64,000 bases of DNA from Buxus sempervirens (taxonomy: Eukaryota > Streptophyta > Magnoliopsida > Buxales > Buxaceae), in the NCBI GenBank assembly GCA_947561395.2, contig OX387183.1, positions 7,621,883 to 7,685,882 of the forward strand, written 5' to 3'. Under the pieces are notes generated by a model. It saw only the letters and a list, made by a program, of their open reading frames with translations. It was not told the origin of the DNA and made no database searches. The translations under genes and the position numbers were made by a program. Position 1 is the stretch's first letter, and every line of letters starts with the position of its first letter. Positions 56,823 to 64,000 of this stretch are shown here, one piece after another.

Positions 56823-59088
56823 AAGGCAAGTCACGCTCTTTTGGATTTTATGTGATCCAAGGTTATTTTTGTTTTTGTTCACCCTCACCAATCCTTACCT
56901 GATTCGCATCAAATGCTTCCAGTTCCAGATGCCTTTTAGTTCTCGGCAATCGAAACTCTGTTGCTGTTGCTCGCCAACACCAGATCCTTCGGAGAAGGCG
57001 GGCAACTAAATGCCTGAATAATCTCTAGTGGTATTCTTCTCAAACGCACCCATCCAAATATCAAACTCGCTGCTCTATGCATTCTGTTGTATCATGATTG
57101 AATCTCGTTCTATCTTTAATGAATTTAGGTTCCCTTGAAAAATTTGTTTGGTTGAGTTCTTTGGTTAGAGGTTATGCAAGGAGTATTTTAATGTCGGTTT
57201 CATCCCCTTTTTTTTGCAGATAGACACTGTTTGATAAAATGTCAACTTGAAATTCAATTTTTTGCCGTACATTGTTTAGAATCACAGAGAACCATTGTCC
57301 ATGACAGAATCTATCAGATTTTTTTTTCTTTTTAATCTGGATTAAGATGAGACCGTACTTTTTTTTAGTATGCCATCTGTCATGTTGACATAGAAACGAT
57401 TAAATTAGTGTGAGACATTATTGGTTCCATTGTTAAAATTAGAGTTGCAGTTTCTAATAATTATAAAGAGATTAGGCTGAATTCATGTATATGTTCCAGA
57501 ATACAGGACAAGGAATATCTATACTTGTATTCAGTTTGGTTCACCCAATAATACACACAAACAGATTAGGCTGAAGCTCTGGGCTTGCCTTACCGGTCTA
57601 AGCTTATGGTTCTTCTTTTTTTGCTCAACAGCTCATGGTTCTTCTTAGTTCATTTGATTTATTCATGTTTGGTTTGTTAGGGCAAAACCAAAAGCTTAGA
57701 AATTAGTGGGTAGAATAAATAAGATGTCATCTATTAAGAAGCATATCCGAGACATAATCATAGTTTTTTATTTTTTGAGGTTGGCAAAGGCTCCAATCAA
57801 CTCAATCCCAATTTTATTTTATTTTTCTCACAATCTAATACCCTTACCCACTAGCAGAGAAAAGAGAGATTGGGAGCTTGCGTCAACTTTTTCTTGCCTT
57901 TTTGGTGGGTAAGTAAAGCTACACAAATGACACTTTCTTTTGTACGATACTTTTCATCCGAAGGACCTTTTTAAGCACTGAACTTCAGTGGTCCTAAAAG
58001 AATAAATTTTTTTGGTACCTGATGTCAGTCATCCACAATCAATCTTATCTCAAGGAGGCCATACACATGTCCCAATGTCTGGCTGATGGGTTTTTTTGTG
58101 CACTTACTAACCAGTTGATGTAACCTGATCACTGAAATTGCAGTTTCCTAGCTATGCAAACTAAGTGTGATTTTTTTTTGGCTTTTCATCCGTTTGAGAA
58201 GTCGGCTGCCAACTGAACAGCCTGTGTCATTAAGTGGTGAGCCCCTCTACAACATCCTTGCAACCTCGGTCCATGACATAGCTTGTGCATTCTGCAATAT
58301 GAAATTGTACAGTTTAGTGATGTGGAAAGAATTACATCATATAGCGGATGCTTGCCTTTGTTTTTATCTTGAATCTAAAAAAAAAAGTACTTAAAGCTAT
58401 TCTCTATCAAAGTAATATACTAACTTTTTCTTGCTTACATTAGTCAAGACCAAAGGAGATAGGCCTGGTTTTTTATGGGTGAGGATAATGATATACAGTA
58501 TTACCATTGCTGAACTTGGTATATAATTGCAAAGCATGGCAAGATAACTTAGTTACCACTATTAGTGAGTAGAAAGATTTGAGCTATTTATTCTTGTTCA
58601 TATTCAAAACAAGATATTTCTGGAACCTTCAAAGCCATTAGCAATAGTGAGACAGAAATCTTCTTAGGCTCCTGTAACCTTTGAAAGGGGATGCTCTTCA
58701 TGGAATCTTTGGTACTTAACAGGCACAAAAAAATATTTCTGGAAGAGGAAATGGTCAAGGCAACATCTTTATTTACAAAAAACCAGTAATTTATGGTGGA
58801 TGCTTTTTTTTTTTATAGCTTTTCTGGGAGATGTTAAAAATGATAGCTAAAAGAATGTTAAATCTTTGTCACAGCTAATTTGGGCTTTTTGGTCCCCTAC
58901 CTCCTCTTCTTTTCTCTGTTTTAGTTTTTGATAAACTGACTGGAGCTTTGAGAAGATGAGGCACAGACAACTAGTGGGAATCACTTGGTGATGAGCACTT
59001 TGTCATACTACAAGTTGTAAGAAAACCAGTTGTCCTGCATTACATGTTACCTACATTCCAGTTGTCTACAAGGGCTGGAGATGACAAA

Positions 59089-59135
<47 letters not shown>

Positions 59136-59990
59136 CAGAAGTTAGCTCTGGGTTGTTGTGGAATTTAGTTCAAACAATATGGAAGAAGTTAGCTCTGAAA
59201 GTTTGATCATAGACCCACCCAAAATATGGTCTTGGGAATCTTGGGTAATGATGGTTTTGTCTGTGTTCTAGGAAACCTGATGTTTCTTCTATGTGTTGTA
59301 CAAGTTGCATTTTTTGCGACTAATTTTGAGGATGCAACCAATTTTTTGTTTTTCCTCTTTTTATTCTCTTGCCTAACCGTCAGAAAAATGTCATTTTTCA
59401 CCTCCTTGATTGAGATTGTTGTTCTACAATCCAAGACTTCAAATAGAACACATGAATTGTCAATTCAGATCTGGATTTTTCCTCCAAAATTTGTTGATGT
59501 GCCTTGAAGATATAAGCTTTATATGCTTATTTTCAAAATTTGGCAGTATCATGTCTCTTTGCAATTTCGTCATCATTGTTACACCTAATTATGGGGAATT
59601 GTTGGACTTGGATGTCAAATATATGTACCACTTTTATTGCAGCTCAATGTTTAGTAAGTCTTCGTGTGGGACTCTCTATCCCTTCTACTTGTTGCTAATA
59701 TGAAAATAGAGATACATCACTTGGTGATATATGCCTCAGGCTGCCAGCATGAGGATGCGGTTACAAGTCGAAACACAGCTAATATGCATAAAAATGCCGA
59801 AGATTGGGTCAAATGGATAATTTGAGTAGCAATGTCATTCTAGTCTATTATTTTTAGTTTGGTTGTATAGGAATGATGGAAGATAATGAATATTATAGGT
59901 TTATAAATTTTAATTGCATCTTGTTATGCTTATAATAAATGCCTAATGAAATTTTATTCCTTTGCCATTGTTTATTTATTGTCAATATTG
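56823..59990. other. CACTA interior, no gene recognised
   Basis: There is some GC-richer sequence at 56900-57060 (for example TCGCCAACACCAGATCC) that could be another captured fragment. I could not assign it to a family. Other open frames are short and AT-rich. Confidence 0.5.
59095..59133. repeat. 39-base poly-C run
   Basis: 39 consecutive C inside the CACTA element. Confidence 0.95.
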
Positions 59991-59994
59991 CAGA

Positions 59995-60550
59995 TAATAG
60001 CATTTTAGTAGCATAAATTATGATTGGCAACACAGGTTCTTTATGATTTGTTATAGCATTTCACTAATTTTGGGGGTGGGGGGACCAAGAAGGTTTTAGC
60101 AGCGGTCAACACAAACTGCTACTAAACATGTTAGGAATTAGTATCAATTTTTGATTGATTGTTACTAAATATTGGAGGCAATTAGTAGCGGTTTTGTTAG
60201 TAAGTGTTGCTATATATTCAACGAAATAGGAGCGATTAATCAAATAACCGCTACTATATATTTGAAGATTTAGTAACAATGATGTAAACCGCTGCTATTT
60301 AATGAAGGAATTAGTGGCGGTTTAATGAATTAGTAGCGGTTTTCATGTGCTTCATACCTTAACAAATTAGCATCAGTTATTGAAAAATGCGTTACTATAG
60401 GTAAATAGAAATAGTAGCAATTGTTAATATAACCGCCACTAAAACCTTTTAGCAGCCCCTGAATTAGTAGCGGTTGTACAACTGTTGCCATGACTTTTAG
60501 TAACAATCAAGGCCCTTTTAGTAGCGGTTACTGACCGCTACTCAAAGTCA
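59995..60550 (-). repeat. CACTA subterminal repeat region
   Basis: TTAGTAGCGGTT and its degenerate or inverted forms (AACCGCTACTA) recur more than a dozen times up to the right terminus. Such motifs are the transposase-binding repeats of CACTA elements. Confidence 0.85.
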
Positions 60551-60567
60551 CTTTTCTTGTAGTGTAT

Positions 60568-61858
60568 TGTATTCCGTAACAGATTGGCTACACAGAGCAA
60601 AATCGAAATTCACAGTATTCTTTTTTCTTAAAATCAAGTGGACGTTTTCATTTCTGTTATTCATTTTGATCTTTTTGTTCTACTTGAGTTTAAGTTCTTC
60701 TTTGTTATGGTGAGGATTTGTTTCTAATAAGAATAGAATGGGTTTCATAACATAGTAAAAAACTACATATAAAATAGAAGAATGGATAAGGAATTCCAGA
60801 GAGTATTATATGTATGCAGAGTCTTCCACAAACATAATCGATAAGTTTCCGTGGAGTCAAGGTGTGGCAACAACTCTGTTGTTATGTAATCTTTGTTACG
60901 AAAGTGCATCCCATACTGAACAGTGTTATGATGGAGTATCTGGTAATCAAGCGTTGTCTTGAATAGATTTCTCCCTTTAACTCAGATTTTCTATACTGTC
61001 TTTATCTTTTTTGGTTTGTTCTATTTTTTGTTTATTTTCCTCTGTTGCTGAACATTTAGGTGGAATCAAGTGGTATCCTCTATATGCCAGCTATAATGTC
61101 TATTTGTGTAGAACCTTATTCATGTTTACATCTTAATTGCTAAGAAGAAAATGCTTTAGGTGGATGAATTCGTTAAATGAAAGAATTATTGTACAGAAAG
61201 AAAAGTCCAGCCCTTTTTTATAACTCTAAGATTTTGTATGGATTACTTGCTAGCTTCAAAAGGAAAATACCTGAACAACCTTTATGAAATTCAGTTTCTA
61301 GATATTGTTAGAAGTAAGTTGGTGGTTCTCCTTCATAGAGAAAGTAAATAGATATATAAAATAAAAAAGCCCTTCATGATTTCTCATCTAGGCATCAAAT
61401 TTTAGAAGTCCAAGTTTGCCTCAGAATTGGTCACCTAGAATTTATAATTCAATAAGCAGTATATGTATACCATTAATTGTTCAAATCCCTACCCCAATAC
61501 TTAGTAGAAGTGTAAATGTGCCTGGTGCAAAATGAAGCTCTGATAAAGCATGTTTTAATTAGTTTTGCACATGTTGGATGTACCTAGACCATGCAATGTC
61601 TTTTTTGGGACCATATACATCATTTTATTTTTTGAAATTAAAGTTATCCACTAGGTTCCATCAAGATATCTTCGACATGTTGAGATATTTTCAAACTACA
61701 GGGTGTGATAAAATAAATAAAAAAGATTTGTTATGTGATTTCTTCTTCAACTAATGTGATAAAATTGATGTAGAACATTTTTTTTTCCTTCTTAACTTTG
61801 TTTCCTACCTTTATTGCAATTAATTTGCTTATCTTTACAGTTTAGTAATTTCTTCTAG
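60568..61858. other. Non-coding or intronic, nothing firm
   Basis: An AT-rich sequence without a recognised gene. The first 60 bases may continue the short open stretch interrupted by the CACTA element. Confidence 0.4.
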
Positions 61859-61941
61859 CTTATGCAGCTCTACCTCCAGAGAATGAAACAAATGGCTACA
61901 TATTAATCCATGCTGAGGGAGGTCTTAATCAGCAAAGAATT
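61859..61941 (+). pseudogene. O-fucosyltransferase (GT65/plant O-FucT family) exon fragment
   Basis: After a pyrimidine tract and AG at 61857-61858, the plus strand encodes YAALPPENETNGYILIHAEG followed by GLNQQRI. The GG(L)NQQR motif is the conserved N-terminal sugar-nucleotide region of plant O-fucosyltransferase-family proteins. The family sequence continues about AICNAVAVA, but here it diverges after RI and meets TGA at 61948-61950. No neighbouring exon was recognised. It is a truncated exon; whether a complete gene lies beyond the window cannot be seen. Confidence 0.75.
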
Positions 61942-62225
61942 CCTGAATGATTCCTCTTCTGTTAGATTATCTTAAGTGTAAACAATGCTAGATATCTTTG
62001 GGATAATATCCCTTAAATTTTATAACGTGGTTTAAATATAAAAGTAACTTGGTTTAAAGAAAACATAAATAAGATTTAACAGAGGAGTCCACAACTTGAT
62101 TCAGAGGACTCTACAATTTTGCTTTTAGCAAACCTACATAGTTTGACTTGCTTCACTAATATAGAATGTACTATCAAACCCAAACCAAAAACTTGCAGCC
62201 GTTGGCCAGCCTACATGAGTCACTC

Positions 62226-62243
62226 TATATATATATATATTAT
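62226..62243. repeat. (TA)n microsatellite
   Basis: A short TA run; a second one lies at 62433-62451 with similar flanks (TAGGTGGTTCTGC occurs twice between them). Confidence 0.85.
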
Positions 62244-62432
62244 AACAGTAGCCGCTGGCTATGATTTTTCCCTCATCCATGTGTTGCCGAGGTGGAATAT
62301 AAGAAAAGCAATTATAGGTGGTTCTGCGACAAGCTTTCTGGAAAAGCTTGGGATGATAGGTGGTTCTGCAAAGTCATCGTTGCTCTCTTCTCAAAGCTCT
62401 TCTCTCTTCTCAACGGCAAAGTTTCCGTTGCT

Positions 62433-62451
62433 GTATATATATATATATATT
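62433..62451. repeat. (TA)n microsatellite
   Basis: The second TA run in the same 230-bp stretch. Confidence 0.85.
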
Positions 62452-64000
62452 ACATTGACTATGAAAACTAAAATTGTAACATTCCTCACAAATATTATTG
62501 TCTTAGATTTATGTGGAATACCTGTAGGAAACATCATCAATCTCCAACACATTTAAGTGTTTCTTGGTTGCCTTTTAGCTTAATAGTCCCTCTTATCATC
62601 CCTTTCTTCCTCATATTTTTTCTTCTTCAATTTGCTAAAATAAAGCATGTTTTCATTGTCGATTCCAAGTTCTTATTGAGAGGTTTTCTTTCCACTCCTT
62701 TCTCAGAGGATCGAAAGTACTCTTGTCTTTCATTGCATTCTTGATAAGCAAGGATCCAAATTATGGATTGGACCACCCCTTGCTTAATGAATTGAATGCC
62801 TTAGATGATCCTTAAAGAATACGTATGTAATTCTACTTGCAAATTACTTTTTCCTTATCAGTTCTTTTGGTATTTCTCTTTGTAAACTTCCACAAAATAG
62901 TAACAATGGTTTTTTTTTTTTGCTTCTTTGAAATACCGAGTAATTGGATTTGGCAAATATGCAGGGGCCATACATGTTAATGGGGAGAAAATATCTAGTG
63001 TTGGTTTGTATTAGCAGCCACATGTAGTCTGAGGTCACAGTGAATTGGCTCTCTTCATGATGTTGAATTTTTTTTCCCTTCAGTTTCCTTCAGAACTTTG
63101 TTCTGCTTGACAAATTGGAATTGATCATTGATGCATTAACAGTAATTGGAGAGAGCTTTTTTCAACATTATTTTTTTTCCTTCTCAGGTGGGGTGGAGAA
63201 TGTAGGAACAACTTCTTAGAGAGGTGCAAAACAGGTTCATAAATTAGTCCAATCCCACCAAATTGAGAAGAAAAACACTACAAAAGAAAATATGTTACCA
63301 AATCATTTGATTTCTTGCCCCTTAAATTTTTTTTTCCTCTTTCCTTGATATCTTTTTGGCAATTTTAATGTGCAGATAGACTGAACATGAAGACCGGTGC
63401 CGGCGGGGGAAGATCGATCTTGGTGCTGCTCAACTTACAGAGGTGCAAAACTACAGGTGTCTGTTATCATTTATAGTTAGTTTTCTCCTGTATAATTTCT
63501 TTCTTGCTGGAGTTGTTTTTAAATATTGTTTCCTTTTATCAATAAGGAAACAAGATCTTTGCAGCTACATCGAATGTGGGCGGAAAATCTCCACCAAGTT
63601 ATTTAAACTTGGAGGATTGGCTTCATACCTAACCTCCTGCAGAGATCTACTTCCTTGGGTACGTTTCCTTTCATCAAAATTATCTCTTGATTTGAGAAAA
63701 TATTTCTGTTATTTGGGATCACCTTAATTTGTTTCACATAATGTATACATGAATGGTTTTTCACTAAAATCCGTGACATCTTTTATTTATCTTTATTTTG
63801 TTTTTGTCTTTGTTTTTTTCTTAATGAGTGATATCTTTTCCTTTCTTTCCATAGAACATGATAACCGATGCTGGAAATTGTTTACTGAAGAGAGATTACA
63901 GGGCTCTTGAGAATCAGAGATTAATGTCCAAGAACAAAGGTCACAGGAGAAACTTTTTTCACTGCAGACACTTTAGACGGCTATGGTATGAAAAGTCTAA

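Larger units (their letters stand above)
55908..60564 (+). mobile_element. CACTA (En/Spm) transposon, non-autonomous, with gene fragment
   Basis: The 4,657-bp element starts CACTACAAGAAAA and ends TTTTCTTGTAGTG, flanked by the 3-bp TSD TAT (55905-55907 and 60565-60567), as expected for CACTA elements. Subterminal TAGTAGCGGTT-type motifs crowd the last 550 bases. No transposase was recognised. An HMA5-like exon lies at 56698-56822, and a 39-base C run at 59095-59133. Its left end shares several hundred bases with the partial copy at 18800, so a family of these elements exists here. Confidence 0.93.
61951..64000 (+). other. Possible introns and exons of an unrecognised gene
   Basis: Stretches bounded by AG and GT (63376-63438, 63545-63659, 63856-64000) could be exons, for example KTGAGGGRSILVLLNLQR and SPPSYLNLEDWLHT. 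None matched a family I know, and stops interrupt some frames. This may be a decayed gene or non-coding RNA. Confidence 0.25.

Noticed and set aside
58167-58394. 75-residue frame inside the CACTA element
   Set aside because: No family recognised, no splice or codon signals, and an AT-rich tail; not enough to call a captured gene.
62119-62556. 145-residue frame
   Set aside because: It runs through two TA microsatellites translated as IYIYI and has no domain; a chance frame.

Overview
This window looks like gene-poor, transposon-rich nuclear DNA of a eudicot plant. It holds a CC-NB-LRR (CNL) resistance-gene cluster, spliced plant gene fragments (KEA-type K+ antiporter, glutathione peroxidase, HMA5-type copper ATPase, O-fucosyltransferase), and plant LTR retrotransposons, hAT and CACTA elements. 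There is no sign of a prokaryotic or organellar origin. The species cannot be told from the sequence alone. I see no host gene that is intact from start to stop.

Layout. 1-125 and 9849-10833 are AT-rich repetitive DNA ending in a Helitron-like 3' terminus. A 9.7 kb Ty3/gypsy element of Tat type (126-9848, minus strand, TSD GGTGT) sits inside it. It carries an extra plant-mobile-domain (PMD) gene on the opposite strand. 11-16.8 kb holds MITEs and non-coding remnants of a duplicated CNL 3' flank. 16.85-24.7 kb is a pile of copia elements, solo LTRs and a CACTA end. 24.7-26.6 kb carries broken exons of a chloroplast-type KEA antiporter followed by one glutathione peroxidase exon. 26.76-29.0 kb is a CNL pseudogene split by a hAT element that itself contains another hAT element.

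35.75-53.7 kb is a CNL gene on the minus strand. Its NB-ARC domain is split by a 14.55 kb nest (38206-52755, TSD TGATT). The nest is a Sirevirus-like copia element that bears its own gag only. Inside it sit an apparently whole copia element (38538-43473, TSD AGATC, two 225-bp LTRs with no difference seen) and a 3 kb solo LTR (45987-48978, TSD CCCTT). The host element has the same LTR end at both termini, because its right end is a fold-back pair of LTR pieces. 53.8-64 kb holds the CNL promoter, unrecognised possibly spliced sequence, a 4.66 kb CACTA element (55908-60564, TSD TAT) carrying an HMA5-like exon, and an O-fucosyltransferase exon fragment.

The genes do not form a pathway. The window records the decay of a CNL locus by duplication, point damage and nested insertion, along with at least two cases of host gene fragments in transposon-rich DNA. 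Coordinates of repeats were read by eye; target-site duplications (TSDs) are the strongest evidence used.
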